A stretch of DNA of 64,000 nt from Candolleomyces eurysporus (Eukaryota; Basidiomycota; Agaricomycetes; Agaricales; Psathyrellaceae). The notes under the pieces are model-generated. The model was not told the origin of the DNA, did not search any database, and saw nothing but the letters and a program-made list of their open reading frames with translations. The stretch lies in NCBI GenBank assembly GCA_027579435.1, contig JANBPK010001207.1, positions 1-64,000 of the forward strand, written 5' to 3'. This document shows, piece by piece, positions 1 to 12,341 of the stretch; position 1 is the stretch's first letter, and each line of letters starts with the position of its first letter. The position numbers and the translations under genes are program-made.

Positions 1-165
1 TTCCACATCGGTCTTGGGCTCGTCTGCTGCAGAAGGGAAAGCAGGAGGAGTGGCGTTCGAGCCCTCCACATCGGTCTTAGGCTCGTCTACTGCAGTAGGG
101 GGAGGAGGAGGAGGAGTGGGATTCGAGCCCTATACATCAGTCTTACGCTCGTTTGCTGCACCGCT
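1..165 (+). repeat. Imperfect coding tandem repeat (about 66-72 bp period)
   Basis: Three degenerate copies of a 66-72 bp unit encode FEPSTSVLGSS-type blocks, each followed by a Gly/Ala-rich linker. The first copy is cut by the window edge, so the array may continue to the left. It lies in the N-terminal part of the R3H/G-patch gene. Confidence 0.7.
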
Positions 166-2527
166 CACTCCAAGCGTGGATACAAGTGCGAGTATGGCAA
201 CGGCAACGACGGGTGCTGCGGCACCAGAGACGAATGCCACAGCGACGAAACGACTCTCAGTCCCGCCCGTCTCTACACCCCGAATGGCGAAAGCTGGTTT
301 AGTCAAACAGCGTAAAGTCGCTAAACGCCTTCTCCTTCAGAAATCTAGAAAGCCAGTGCTCTTTGATCGGACATTCGGAGGGGGGAGGAAACCCAGTGGA
401 GGGTTCGGTGCACTCGGAGCTCGAATGCAAGAACGCGAGTTGCGGGACGAGTACGGCGGCGATAGTGGAGTGGATAAGAGGTGGAATGAGAGGCGGAGGG
501 GCGATAGTGATATAGAGTGGGGAGACGAAGACCAGGAGACTCCTCCCCTGGGCGCTACCACCGGCAAGGGGAAGGGCAAGAAGAGAAGCAGCGGGGAAGG
601 CGAAGAAGATGAATATATGACGTTCCACGAGTTGAGCGAGCTTCAGCAAACAGGCGGACCTGGTGGCGAAGAAGAAAACGCGGTGGACGCAGAAGCCGAC
701 GATGGCGATGGGGGAGGACCGTTCGCGCCGCACACTCCCTCCCCCTCGGCTCTCAGGCGTGAACGTAAACGCCGTAACCGCGCCGCTCGTCGCAAGGCAT
801 CTTCCGCCAATGGTGCTTCCCTCCTCTCTGCTGCCCTAAGAGACGAAGCGTTGGAGAATGCGATGGACATGGACATAGATCCCGACCTCACCACGAGCAT
901 GGATATGGAGGCTATGAAGAGGTTCGCGGAGGGTATGGTGGGAAGGAACGCTGGTGCTTTCGTGACGATGGGCGATTTGGAGGATGCGGACAGGATAAGG
1001 GCTGAAGATGATGATGAGGACGCTGAGGGTGGGAGTGAGAGTAGGGATTCTAACTCTGACTCCGAAGCCAGTGATGTCGAGGAGGTAGAGGGAGAAATGG
1101 AGGACGAGCAGGTAGAAAAGGAACTAGACCAGGCCATCGAGATGGAGGAAGAACTGATGTTAGCCGAGGACAGGATGAGTGCGTTGTCTGTTAACGACGA
1201 CGAGGACGATGACGATGACGATGATGAAGACGACGAAGACGACGAAAAGACACCCCGAAGCAAGTTCACAGCCCGTCTCGAGAAACTTCGTGAAGCATCC
1301 AGGAAGCACAAAGCTGCTGCTGCCGACAAAGGGAAAGGAAAGGCCAAGATGGTGTACGACGACGAGGAGGACGAGTTCGATGATGATATGGATTTCGAGG
1401 ACGAGTATGAGAATGATGAGGATATCCTTTTGAAGGAAAATATGAAGTGGGCGGAGAAGCAAGATGAGGATGAATTGCTTGCCATTCTTCAGGTGTGTAC
1501 GGGCTCAATTCTCGTCTGCCGCCCTCTTTATGAATGAGGTGTTGACGAGCGAATTCATTTTCCAGGGCCTGCTTGACGAGGATGAGGACACACTCAAAGG
1601 TCGAGATCGCAAGTCACAGAAAAAGTTGTTCAAGGCAATATCGAATGGCGATTTTGATGATTTCTACGACGAAGACGACGACGAAGATGACTTCTTCTTT
1701 AAACCTGCCAGTACGTACATCCGCTTCCTTCTTTCCTTTTTCTTCCGCGTTTCTCTAACTCACGATCCACCGCCTTCCGTCTAACATTAGAACGCGGGAA
1801 GAAGGCGAAGCGCGCTGGAATCCCCCCAGAACTTCAGGCTCAGTGGGATAAAGACCGTCAAGCCAAAGCAATTCGCAAACAACAACGCCAACTCGAGATG
1901 CTCGCTCGCGCTGCCGACCCATTCTCACCTCACAAAGGAGGGAAGAAAGGCCGCAAAGCCATGCTCGCCGCCGCCAAGCTCGACCCAACGATCACAGTCC
2001 TACCCAACCGAATCATCGACATCTCGACGCTAGTCCAGATGCTACACAAGTTCGTGAACGATTTAGGGGGGAAGAGCCAGATGAGTTTACCGCCCACGGA
2101 TAAAGAGACGAGAAAGAATGTGCACGAATTGGCGATTGCGTTTGGGTTGAACAGTTTTAGTAAGGGAAAGGGGAACGGGCGGTATGTTACGGTTGTGAAG
2201 ACTACGAAGTGTGGGCCTGGGAGGGTGGATGAGAGGAAGGTGGCGAGGATTGTCAGGAGGTCTGGGGACCCTGGTTCGAGAGGGAACGATTTCACCTCTG
2301 GGTCGCGCGGTGGGAAGGGTGGTAAAGGAGGATGGGTGCCAAAGCACAAGGAAGGAGACGAAGTTGGGAAGGCGGCGCCGAAGATTGATGCGACGAATAT
2401 TGGGTTTAGGATGTTGGCGATGATGGGGTGGAGCGAGGGGGAGAGAATCGGGTCTGTTGGCGAGGGATTGGATGCACCCTTGACCGCTATTATCAAGCAC
2501 TCCAAGCTGGGCTTGGGGGCGAGGTGA
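1..2527 (+). CDS. R3H and G-patch domain protein (Sqs1-like), 5' partial
   Basis: The frame is open from the left edge, so the start codon lies outside the window. Exons read 1-1492, 1566-1710 and 1791-2527; both introns are GT..AG and the phases agree. The N-terminal half is low complexity, with Ser/Gly-rich repeats and then long acidic Asp/Glu runs between basic blocks. The last exon carries an R3H-type segment (around 2020-2220, LHKFVNDLGG onward, single-stranded nucleic acid binding). It ends in a G-patch (NIGFRMLAMMGWSEGERIG ... LGLGAR), which in known proteins activates DEAH helicases. An acidic N-terminus followed by R3H and a terminal G-patch matches yeast Sqs1, a partner of the Prp43 helicase in splicing and ribosome assembly. 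The domain calls come from motifs; the Prp43 link is inferred from the family. Confidence 0.85.
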
Positions 2528-4839
2528 CGCGACCATGGAAGGAAAGAAAACATTGGAAAGAGCACCTGTTCCGCCGTAGATGCTTTCCAGTCATCTTGCA
2601 TTTGTTCTTCCCTCATTCTTGTCCTCACGTTCTAGGCTCGTTGCACATATTCCTCACGTCATCAATATTGCAAAACCCACACCTATTCGAGTAATACAAG
2701 ATTTATCAATGCCAGAATGATTTACTTGCTTCCGAAGCCTATGACGCCTTTTCCATGGATCCTCGTTCCGGTTGGAATTGGAGTTGATAATATCATATAT
2801 CTTCTAGGTGGTTGTCGGGGGTCCTGTCTGGGTTCTGAGTTGACTGCGCCTATTGCACTAACACTCCCGCATAGGCACGACCTTACGGGTCTACGGCTTT
2901 TGATATGATTGCCCTTCCGGTGTGTACGCGTGAAAGCTGGCGAGTTTTGGAGTTAGCATGATCGGGGCGGCAATCAAGTCTGTATTGACATTGACCTTTG
3001 TGGGACTTTGTGGTATCAATTCACTGTGCTCAGGGTCGTCGACCTTGCTGAAAGCCTACATATAGCTGTTCTTGATTGGTACCGTTCAGTCCCCACCTCT
3101 ACATTGCAAGGATATATTGTTGCTTTGACTTGCTGACGAGAACTGCACCCGAAAGTGTATGACCGCTTTGCAAGAGCACCGTCAGGAAGTTCGATCCAAT
3201 TTGCTCCGTTGACGTTGACGACAACCATTATTTTAAAGGCTTACCAAGCATATATAGTTTCTTTGAAAGATTGGGTGTGGGTTGACCCTGCCAATTCAGT
3301 TTGAAACACCAGCGTGCTTTGACGATGACTGTCACGGCTTTTCCCTCCCTTGAGTCTAACATGCTGTCGAATGGGAACTTGATCAGCTATAATAGCCCCG
3401 GGGTTGGTCAAAAGGAGGTCTAGCAATGGTTGCGTTTTAGTTGAATGCTGGTGTGAAGCCATTTTTTGTATTCGTGCGATTAAACTAATCCCTTCCATCT
3501 TGACAGACCCCCATATACGATGAAGCCTGGGAGAACTATGAAGAGTCTCTGAGACCACTGGCGTCGTTCTTGACGGGGACGTATGTCTCTCCCTTTTATT
3601 CAGTGAATTGCGGAAGAGGTGGTTCGTCACAGACAATTGAAGGCGTTGCAACGAAGGAGGAAGCCAGGAAAGCGAACGAGGCTTCCAACCAAGATTAGAT
3701 ACTTGAATGAATACTATGGAAGTACAATCCAGCTGATGAATTATAATAATCCCCCGGTGGAAGTAGCATTCACATTGACCGAATTTTTAAGGTAGCTAGT
3801 GCATTTCCGATGTCCCGACAGCATGTGGTTTGATCTACAGGTTCGAAAAGATTGCGATCCCAATGTCATCTTGATCATCCCAAGTTTTCCAGGCGTTTAC
3901 AGGTATCGGTTGCTTGATCCAGAGCTTACAAACCCACTTGAGGCGAAAGAAGATGTAATTCTGCAATTGACTGCGCGATGAGTACCACCGGGCGCCCGTT
4001 CTCAAGCTTAGTAATACCATGCGTGAAGCTCCCTTGCGGGAAGTGAAAGCGCATCCGCACGTTTCATGTATGTAAACCTAAATTATGAAATATTAGCTTT
4101 GTGTGAGACACATGTATACGAACAGGGTCCTAGGCATCCACGTCTAATTATGAACATGGCTCCCCTGCACATCAATGAAACAGACAGCGGCAAAGCATCC
4201 GTGGAATCATTTCCATTGAGTCAAGAAGGAACCGACGGTGGAATTGTGCTTGAGCCTGTTCTCGCATTGAATGTTCCAGGTGCTATGGGACTCTACATGG
4301 AAGTTCAATAGAATCAGCGGTGGCATTTGTTTGAAATCGGGGGGAACGAGTTCCATAGCCCAATGCATCAAAACGATTCCATTCAGCGTGTGGCGCTGAT
4401 GCCTCCTTCCTTTGTCCATACTGACTTCCAGTACCAATGGAAAATTTGTTATTTTGCCCCACGATTATTGCGGCTCCATGGCAAATCCCATTTTGATGAG
4501 CCAGATGGAACTCACCGTTCCAACGCTGATTTGCCATGGTGAGACGTGGCTTGTATGACGCCGGGTCCCCACGCATTTGACCTTCGATCGCAGACGAAGG
4601 TACCTTTAGTGGGCAACCTACCGACAGCTCCGTTTCTTAATTCAGTTCCATTGTCTCCGTCGTTCCCGACAACCATGATTCTGTGGATACCGGTCTTTCC
4701 AAATTTATCGTTGAGGTGAGAGCAAACCCGCGCCGAGCACCGCGGGGATGACCCTGCCAATTCATTTCCACTCAGTTATAACGAAGATCACGCTCTTGAA
4801 GATGATGGCGTCAACCTCCTTTACCCCTGCTCTAAAAAC
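2528..4839. other. Stretch without a confident gene; possible decayed minus-strand gene
   Basis: No complete gene was recognised. Short minus-strand frames near 3016-3228 and 4512-4760 share a related start (MVVVNVNGANW and MVVGNDGDNG). The DNA around them (3190-3233 and 4640-4678) is also partly similar, which suggests remnants of a duplicated gene. No family could be named. Confidence 0.3.
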
Positions 4840-6237
4840 ATGAAGAACGACCCAGGCGAAAGCAAGGAAGAAATTTTTGCACTGGTCTCCTTCTGGCTGA
4901 GTGTTCGTGATTTTCATTTAATGCTTCCCGTCGTACAGCTGAAGATGCTTTCCGTTGAATGTACAGACGCTTATATACGGTGCGCCTTTAATTACCCAGA
5001 ACCCGATGATGAGAATAGTCGCCCACCAAGTGTTGGGGTAAGCAGGCGCATACCTCTCCCTATTCGTCAGTTCTATCAAGGGGATGTGGAGAGATTGGCG
5101 CCAGCGCACGTCGTCTCGGGTAAGGCCCCAAAATTTGGCTCAGGCAGCATTCCCTCGCTCAAACATGTCATTAGGTCTTTTTCATCGGAGTATGCCTCAT
5201 GTTTGCTCTCACAACACTTGACACCCGTACGTCCTCTCCAGCATTCAAGTTCCAGCCTAAGAGCCCTTATCGTCCTGCACTAGTGGCGACTGCCCGTTCA
5301 AACGTCTATGCTTACACTTGGGCACTCAATGAAGGAAAGACGACTCTCGACGCTCTACACGAGTACGGGAGGTGGGATCAATACACACAATCGGTAATGG
5401 TGACCTTGATCATCTGGACTGCGGATTTCTTGGCAGTACGTATGGCTGTTTTCTTTCTTGGGCGACTCTCAAGGAGCTATGGGGCTATATAGGTCTATCG
5501 ATGCTATTTTGTGTGGCAAAGAAACTGGAAGATCATCTTGGTTCCAAGCACCGCCCTAGTCTTCAGTATGAGTAGGTGGCCACGTTCCCCGACTACGCCC
5601 TTACGCTTTCTCTGACAACTGATCCAGGCACAAGCATCGTGAACCTCTATTGGTTCCTGCATCCAGAGAATCAGTCCTTGGGTCCAACGGTTTTGATCTT
5701 TCTGGAGATGTGTTATCCCCTCCATCTCGCCCAGAACCTCCTTACCACAGGACTCATTGCGTACAAGATTTGGAAGCAACACAATAACTCGACTCAATCA
5801 GGACTTCGGGCCTACTCCGGCATCACGCTGATCCATGTCCTCCGAATTGTGATCGAGAGTGCTATGATATACACTCTCCAACTCCTGATCCTCGTCATTC
5901 TTTACTGCTTGAGGCATCGAGCTATGGTCATCTTCATGGCCACCTTAGCGCCAAGCGCCAGTAAGCCCTCCCATTTTCTCCTAAGTTGACTGTTTGTACC
6001 TTACCCATCCCATCTCCAGGTATTGTGTTTGTTCTGATGATTGTTCGAGTCGACATGGCAAGATCGCGCGACGTTGAAGCTGAGCCGCGCAGTTTCAGAA
6101 TGCCTACATGGCTCCAAGTGTCTATCTCGGGCTCGACAGCCTCTATTTCGACGCAGGCAATTGAAGACCCAACCACGAAGGAGCCGACGGGGAGCGCCGG
6201 TATCGTCCCCCAACAAAGGGGAGATTCCATAGCATAG
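4840..6237 (+). CDS. Seven-pass membrane protein of a basidiomycete YRC-motif family
   Basis: Eight exons can be joined in consistent phase: 4840-4884 and 4967-4979 (both tentative), then 5046-5119, 5175-5226, 5284-5435, 5493-5571, 5628-5960 and 6020-6237, giving about 321 residues. The hydrophobic segments follow the pattern of the large basidiomycete family of unknown-function multi-pass proteins. Landmarks are YGAYLSLF, VYRCYFVWQRNW, TTGLIAYKIW, VIESAMIYTL and the last helix IVFVLMIVRV, with a hydrophilic Ser/Thr-rich tail inside. Introns are 55-66 nt apart from the first. The first two exons are weak, and a 13-nt exon is unusual, so the N-terminus may differ. A paralogue lies at 52655-53859. 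It probably sits in a membrane; I know of no assigned function. Confidence 0.7.
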
Positions 6238-6359
6238 TACGTCCCCGGAGAAGTCTAATTTTAAATCGACACGGGACTGTAGGTAGGAAAGCATAACGCG
6301 TCACGCTACCCCCGTAATTGCCAATTCTCGGCCTGTGTAACATGTAATAGTAGGGTTGA

Positions 6360-6495
6360 TTGCCTAATCCATGCCTGAAAATAGTTCAAAATTGGGCAGA
6401 AAATCCGGCCCTGCGAGACCTCGGGGCTTGAACGGGCAACGGTAACGCGTAGCATACCACCCGTTGCCTATCTACAGCTCGGCACAGTATATGGA
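6360..6495 (-). repeat. Possible tRNA-derived (SINE-like) sequence
   Basis: Read on the minus strand, a B-box-like CGTTCAAGCCC follows a short GGGTGGTATGC-containing arm. A similar CGGGTGG ... GGGTCGAGTCC arrangement occurs on the minus strand near 57808-57850. No cloverleaf could be folded by eye, so this is not called a tRNA gene. Confidence 0.25.
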
Positions 6496-6664
6496 ATAAC
6501 GGAATGAATTCTCGTTACTATTGAGTCTATTTCGAGAGGCCAGGAGTCATTTGTTTGGGTCTCTTTGTCTGCAGCCTATGGCATCGGATCGTGGGAATAC
6601 TCTCGGCAGGGCCCAATCGCCGAGCATTTTGTGGCTTTGACTCGTTTGGACGCATATCCGTAAC

Positions 6665-7901
6665 ATGGCCTCTACTCCCTCCGTCGCCAGTTTCAAGAAC
6701 AGAGCTTTGAAGCTTGAGTCTGCCGAGTCCGTGCAGAAACTGTTTGATGGCATCGACCTGGCCGGCATCGAGAAGTTGGTCATGAGTGGAAATACTCTGG
6801 GGGTGGATGCCGGCAAGGGACTCGCAGAAGTCATCAGGAAGATGCCCAATCTCAAGGTAAGCTCTAAAAATCCCCTTCAATTTTTTTTATACTGATGATA
6901 CCAAGGCCGCCAATCTCAGCAACATCTTCACGACGAGGAGCATCGACGAAATTCCTGGAGCCCTCACCCCGATATGCACAGCTCTTGCTGAATGCCCCAA
7001 TCTTGTAGACGTGGATATTGGGGATAATGCCTTTGGCCAACGTGCAGTTGACTCTGTCATGCCTCTGCTAACCGACGGTCCACCGCTCGAAGTTCTGAAG
7101 ATCGCCAATATTGGGATGAATGTCGAGGGCGGCCGGACGCTCGCTGGTGCGCTTGCTGGAGCTGCGAAAAGGCATCAGGACGCTGGTCTATCTCCCAAGC
7201 TTCGGACTTTGGTTCTGAGTCGAAATCTCTTGGGAGACGGGTCGGCCAAAGCCTGGGCCAACGCTATCTCCTGCCACCCCACTCTCGAACGTTTCGAGTC
7301 GAACCGGAATGAATTCAGAGAGTCTGGGGTTACCGTGATCGCGACGGCACTGGGTAGATGCACGAGTCTTCGACGTATCGTTATCGAGGATGCGGTGGTC
7401 GCGAATGTCGACAACGACGGAGTCGATGGGCTTGTGGGTGGCTGGAAAGCCATCGCAGATCTTGTCCGCCAATCGGCACCGAATCTCGAGATGCTGCACC
7501 TGCCTAGCTGCTCGTTCCGGACTGAAGGCTGTGAAGAACTTGTCAGTGCTCTCAACGACGAAGTTTATCCTAACTTGAAGAGTATTCGGCTCGACCATAA
7601 CGAATTCGAAGACTCGCATTTCCAGTCGCTTTTAACAGCCGTGAAGACGAAACTACCGGTTCTTGCGTTTATGAAGGTTACGACTAACGATGATCTAGAA
7701 GATAGCCCATATCTTGAAGAGATTGGGCGCATTTTAGAGTCTAGGAAGGGACGATTTGTTCGACTGCATGAGGATAGCTTTTCGGACGAAGACGATGTTG
7801 AAGCCTGCAGTGACGACGATGCAAATATCGCAGGGGAGGCGCACCCGGATACCAGCGTGGATACGCTCATCGAGCTCTTGGACAAGAATCTCTCAGTATA
7901 A
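6665..7901 (+). CDS. rna1: Ran GTPase-activating protein (RanGAP)
   Basis: Exons 6665-6856 and 6906-7901 join in phase to give 395 residues, close to fission yeast Rna1 (386). The protein is a run of leucine-rich repeats, for example LVDVDIGDNAFGQ, LRTLVLSRNLLG and LKSIRLDHNEFED. It ends in an acidic tail (about residues 350-375) typical of RanGAPs. The segment NIFTTRSIDEIPGAL matches the conserved region carrying the catalytic arginine of Rna1; here it is Arg75. It stimulates GTP hydrolysis by Ran in the cytoplasm and so sets the Ran gradient for nuclear transport. The start at 6665 is the only good ATG before the repeats. The single intron is 49 nt. This is a conserved housekeeping gene. 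Confidence 0.92.
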
Positions 7902-8305
7902 TTTAGTTAAACGATCGAGGTAGTTTTGATGAAGAGAGTCGAAGCGTCTCTCTTGTGGCAGTGGGGAATTCCGCTCGTTTCAGCGTCGGTGGCAAGATGA
8001 GAGGAAACCAAGGGCGTAGTATCCGGAAACCTAACGGAGGATGGTAGTATGGTCGTCCACAACTTCGAATTCACCTCGCATACAAGTATTATTACATAGC
8101 ACCAACTTGATGATTCCTATTTCCAGCAAGCTCCTCGTCCCTGCCCTCGGGACAGATACAAGGAGATCTTATCTAATCTTGAGCACATGAAGTCCCACGG
8201 TGCTTCCTGTGCCTGAACAGGCTTAAGCTTGTCCCTTGTCCCTTGTTCCTCGACCATCACCACATTCCTTTCTATCCTCCATCGTTTGGCTCGTTGGCAC
8301 CGTCT

Positions 8306-9828
8306 ATGTACCACTTTGCGTCGACATATGGCTCGCCTGGCCTTAGTGGCCAGACCTCCAAATCAGACAAGCACAGCAGCCTCAACGCGACCCAACAGAA
8401 GTCGCAATCGAACCCTTTCTTTCTCCAGATCGAGGAAGAGCTACACGATGCACGGAGGGTACAGTCGGATGGGCAGGAGGACGATCTGAGGTCGGCATTG
8501 GATATGGTGATAAACAGGGTCTCAGAGCTGGTGAGCTCAGCGGCGTCTACCTATTAACTGCTAGAGACTGACTGCTACGCATCGCAGTCCACTCTCCTCA
8601 GCGAAGCCTACAAAGCCCAAGCAGAACTCGAAGTCCAGCTCAACGTCACGAAATCAAACCTCGCTCTTGTCTCCGCCAACAATGAAATGCTCGAAGAGGC
8701 TCTAAAGCGGAACAATGCAGCCGCTCGAGATCTTGGTTGGCGTCGAGGATCAGGGCACCAAATCCCCCACGATCCCAGAACAAACTTGGAGCGATCGCAG
8801 TCCGTCGACTACGTTTATCCAGGAGACGCGTCTAACTCACCACCTGCGTCGGCTGGGACCCCCACGGAGACTCGCTTTTTCAAGTTCCGGTTTAGCAGTG
8901 CCTCAGCGGCCTCCAGCCGTCCTGGAACGCCAAGCAATGCAGCAGCGCATCTGACGTCGCCGTCTCTGCCTTCGCTTTCGTCGACGCATGCGAAGGAGCT
9001 GGAAGATATGGCTGCTGAGCTGGAGAAAGAGCGGGCCGCGAAGAAGGCTATTTCTGAGGAGAAGGCGGCTTTGGAGGAGGAATTGGAGTCCCTATCACAG
9101 GCGCTGTTCGAAGAGGTAAGGGCGTTTCTACATTTCATGGCAGATGAATGCGGTTCAAACCTTGGATCTTCTCGCAGGCCAATAAGATGGTTGCTCAAGA
9201 ACGAATGAAACGGTCCGAGACGGAAGAAGAGCTAAAAGAAATCAAACTCGAGAAGGAAGCTCTGCAGAGTGCACTGCGGCTCTTGGACGGACAGAACAAG
9301 CGTCTCAGAAAGTCAAGTTCCGAGTTCTCCTTCGTCAACGCTGAAGCTTCTGCCTCTGGTGAGGCTTCTGTCCCAGACTCCCTTTCTGGGTCGCCGCCCT
9401 CGAGGACACATTCACGCTCGTCTTCGGAAGTCGGTGTCAAATCGCGTCCAGAATCACTGGATTTGAGGGAATCTCTTCCTCCACTTCCGCCTTCACCGTT
9501 CCCCGAAGGCTCAGCGACCTTCTCGGGTTCCCCACCTGCTTCATCAACGCAGGCGAGCAGCAAGAGTGCCAGTGGTTTGGCCGCGTCGTCCCAAAAGGAC
9601 CCAGCGGATAGCAATCTCCTGTCTCCTTCAGAAGAAGAGTCGCAGCCTACACCTAAATACCACCAACCGCCTTTGCATGCAGCACCCAGTACGCCGGTTG
9701 GGGGACCTTCGCTTCCACCATTGGAGGAGTCGCCTTGGGCGGACGTACCCCCGTCGGCCGAGTTGGGCACGTTCAGTACAAAAGGACTGGGAGGTACGGG
9801 GGAGTACGGGTCGGTCACGTATGGGTAG
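8306..9828 (+). CDS. Sec2-type Rab guanine nucleotide exchange factor
   Basis: Three exons, 8306-8530, 8588-9115 and 9178-9828, join in phase 0 to give 467 residues. The ATG at 8306 (MYHFASTYGSPG) is the first in frame. The centre is a long coiled coil, interrupted by a Ser/Pro-rich insert. It ends in the Sec2p-domain signature ELESLSQALFEEANKMVA, continuing as ERMKRSETEEELKEIKLEKEAL. In yeast Sec2 and animal Rabin this coiled coil loads GTP on Sec4/Rab8 and drives secretory vesicles to the plasma membrane. The C-terminal half (about 260-467) is Ser/Pro-rich, low complexity and probably disordered. The second splice junction falls exactly inside the conserved FEEANKMV stretch, which supports the model. 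Family assignment is firm; the particular Rab partner is inferred. Confidence 0.85.
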
Positions 9829-11542
9829 AGAATATACACCGTTGCATAATCCAATGGGCTGGTACCTTGTTTCTTTCATTCTCCCATTCGCTTGTTTTTC
9901 CTCGTTTGTTTTCTTGTATACTCGATATATCCACCATAATCCAGTTTTCGAACCGCTGTCCTTCATGGACCAACGTACATGTCTCTTACCCTCCGACGCA
10001 CCGACTGAAGCTCTATTCATAGTGGTCTCATTTCGTGTCCGTGAAGGCGCCTTCACGGACGCGCGTTCGATATTATCCAAGGTGAAAGGGAACCAGCAAA
10101 CTACGTGAACCCTCCCCGTCGTGACGTCACCGGTATCGAGGATGGAACCAGAATCATTTGTTCCAGGGCTGACAATCCTGGTCTATGGTAAGCAGCCAAC
10201 GTTCTCCCAGGCTTCAGAGTCACCGACTGACTTGCAGACCCTTCAAACCCCCTTAGGTTCCTCTACTGCCATATCGATGTGTTCTAATTCAACCGTCTGT
10301 GTACTCACTCTTTCTCACCGAACGCATTTCGGTGCTCGCTGCTGCCGCACTCTGCATCTAATCTAGACCGGCATCTCGAAGCAAGCCCAGCTGTCGTGTT
10401 TGCTGAAGCGCCAGCTGAGCAGCGCTCAGGACCCCTTGGACTTGTGCACAATTTATAACGCCTTGTTTCCCGGCCTGCAGTGATCGCGTCCGTCGCTCTG
10501 CTAGCGAATGGGCAGAGACGTGAATGCACGTTGTTGAATGTCGACGACTAAATGGTACAGTAGCAGTCCTTAGTTGGCCTCGGCTGTCCCGTCCTCTCCT
10601 ATGCAGTATGTCTGAGTAATCACTGCACGCCCCTTTATGAACGTGCAAGCTCCCGAATACTGATGGTATACTAGTAATGGAGGCGGTCGTGAAGTCGCTC
10701 ATAGGGTTACACACACATCTGAGTTGTCCTGTGGACCCCAATTCACTCTTTTCGCTCTAGATGTATCGAAGAGTATGATACTGCAATAGTAGGTTACTTT
10801 TCTCAAGGCCGGAGAGACCAAATCATTGCAACGCATACCTCTCATTAGCTGGGCTTACAAGCTCCCCGACCGGAGCCCTTGCCAGTGGTGAGATACTCCA
10901 GAAAAAACTTGTGAAACTCAAACCCTGGAGACACCTCCGAGGGGCTCTCTTGGAATCGAAGTTGCAATGTATTTCCATTCATAGAATTTTCATAGCAAAA
11001 ACGTAAACTGAAAACGAAACGTCGAAGGAGGGTGAAATGTTGGCCGCCTCGCTGAGCTTTCCAAATCGGATGTCTTGAGGCTCAAGCAGTTGGTACAATA
11101 CAACGGCTCTACCAGTTTCCCCGACGACTCCAAGAATTTGAGTTGAAGATCGGGTTACCCTTAGCCTACAGAAAGTTTCAGCCATTTATTGTGCCCCCAC
11201 CAAAGGCAAACAGTAAGCGGGTAAATGCGATGCTGTAAACTTCAGTGGATTCTGCCAAGTGACGCCGTGAGCTGCCCCAGTTAGAAATACATTCGCTGAG
11301 ACGTCTACATAAATTGAGCTTGCAAGTGAGCACATCAGAACATGTATTCTAAACCTCCATAAGCAATAGAATTCTCAGTATTCGGACCACGACCACTCTA
11401 AAGTATGCAGTCGCACACACGCTGGCATGTACACACATACTATGGACCAACGCTTTCTCATGGGGAAATATGAAAGAGAATAAGAATTGTGCAACTTGAA
11501 TGGATTGACGGGTGGAAAGATTTGACCGGGCCCATGGATGCG
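9829..11542. other. Intergenic region without a recognised gene
   Basis: Only short frames without motifs or a convincing splice pattern are present on either strand. The last 200 bases include the upstream region of the next gene. Confidence 0.5.
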
Positions 11543-11550
11543 TATATAAG
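11543..11550 (+). promoter_or_regulatory. TATA box of the 11651 gene
   Basis: TATATAAG lies 108 bp before the ATG at 11651. It is followed by a CT-rich leader (CTCTCTCTCTCAG near 11612-11624), a common arrangement for fungal core promoters. Confidence 0.6.
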
Positions 11551-11650
11551 GGGTTCTAAAAGACCAAGTGAGGCTCAGCACCTCTTCTTCCATCGTTTTC
11601 AGTAATAAGCTCTCTCTCTCTCAGCCATACTCTAAACCCCTACCTCGAAT

Positions 11651-12341
11651 ATGTACAACCACAACTGGTACAACAACCTCCTCATAGTCAAGGAAGCCGA
11701 TAATGCGTTCACCGAGCGCGAGCAAATCTTCAAGAAGATCGCCCCGTTGCTGGCACGCCCGGAATTCAGGGGGAAATACAATCTATGCCTTGTCCATAGG
11801 CATGTCATCCTGGAACCGGGTGAACGAATGGTCGCCACCGGACTCATCAGCCAGCCGGAGACGCTCCCCGACCCCACCCCCAGTGACATCGTTCCCAGTT
11901 CCTGGGCCGCCACTGGGGTTCCCTTTGAGTGGACACGCATCAAGGCAGCCGAAGATATCATCGCTCCCCCACCCGCAGACCTCTTCCGGGAATTCTCGGA
12001 GATCGTAGGAGAAGGCAGCCTTTTAGGACTCTCTTTGGCTCTAGATCCCGTCCCTGAGGGGCAGATTTGGTCTGAACACGTAGATCATGATAAACGACAA
12101 CACATCCTCGAGGTAAAGCCTGTGGCAGGGCCTTGGGGAGAACAGGACAAGCTTTTCGAGACCTCCTGGACACCTAAACCCTCGGGAGGTCAAGCAGAAC
12201 CATCACTTGTTTTTGCCGTGACGTGCGTTTGTAACGTTTGCGTGACTGTCGACGAAGTAGTATCTCAGGTGCGTTGCCATTCATTCCATTTGTGTTTTAT
12301 TCTCACTCTGCTCTGTGCGTTGGTGATCCTAGAACGCTTGA
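11651..12341 (+). CDS. Conserved fungal protein of unknown function
   Basis: Exon 11651-12268 plus a short last exon 12333-12341 (Asn-Ala-stop) across a 64-nt GT..AG intron gives 208 residues; reading through the intron would add an unlikely cysteine-rich tail. The segment YNLCLVHRHVILEPGERMV resembles a widespread family of small fungal proteins with a GLCLVHRH-type motif and no assigned function. No signal peptide or membrane helix is visible. A good TATA box precedes it, which suggests regulated expression. The C-terminal part (VFAVTCVCNVCVTVDEVV) has three closely spaced cysteines. Family recognition is from memory of the motif and moderate; I assign no function. Confidence 0.7.

Noticed and set aside
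643..1485. Long minus-strand frame rich in serine
   Set aside because: It is the complement of the Asp/Glu-coding acidic repeats of the R3H/G-patch gene; no start context or domain supports it.
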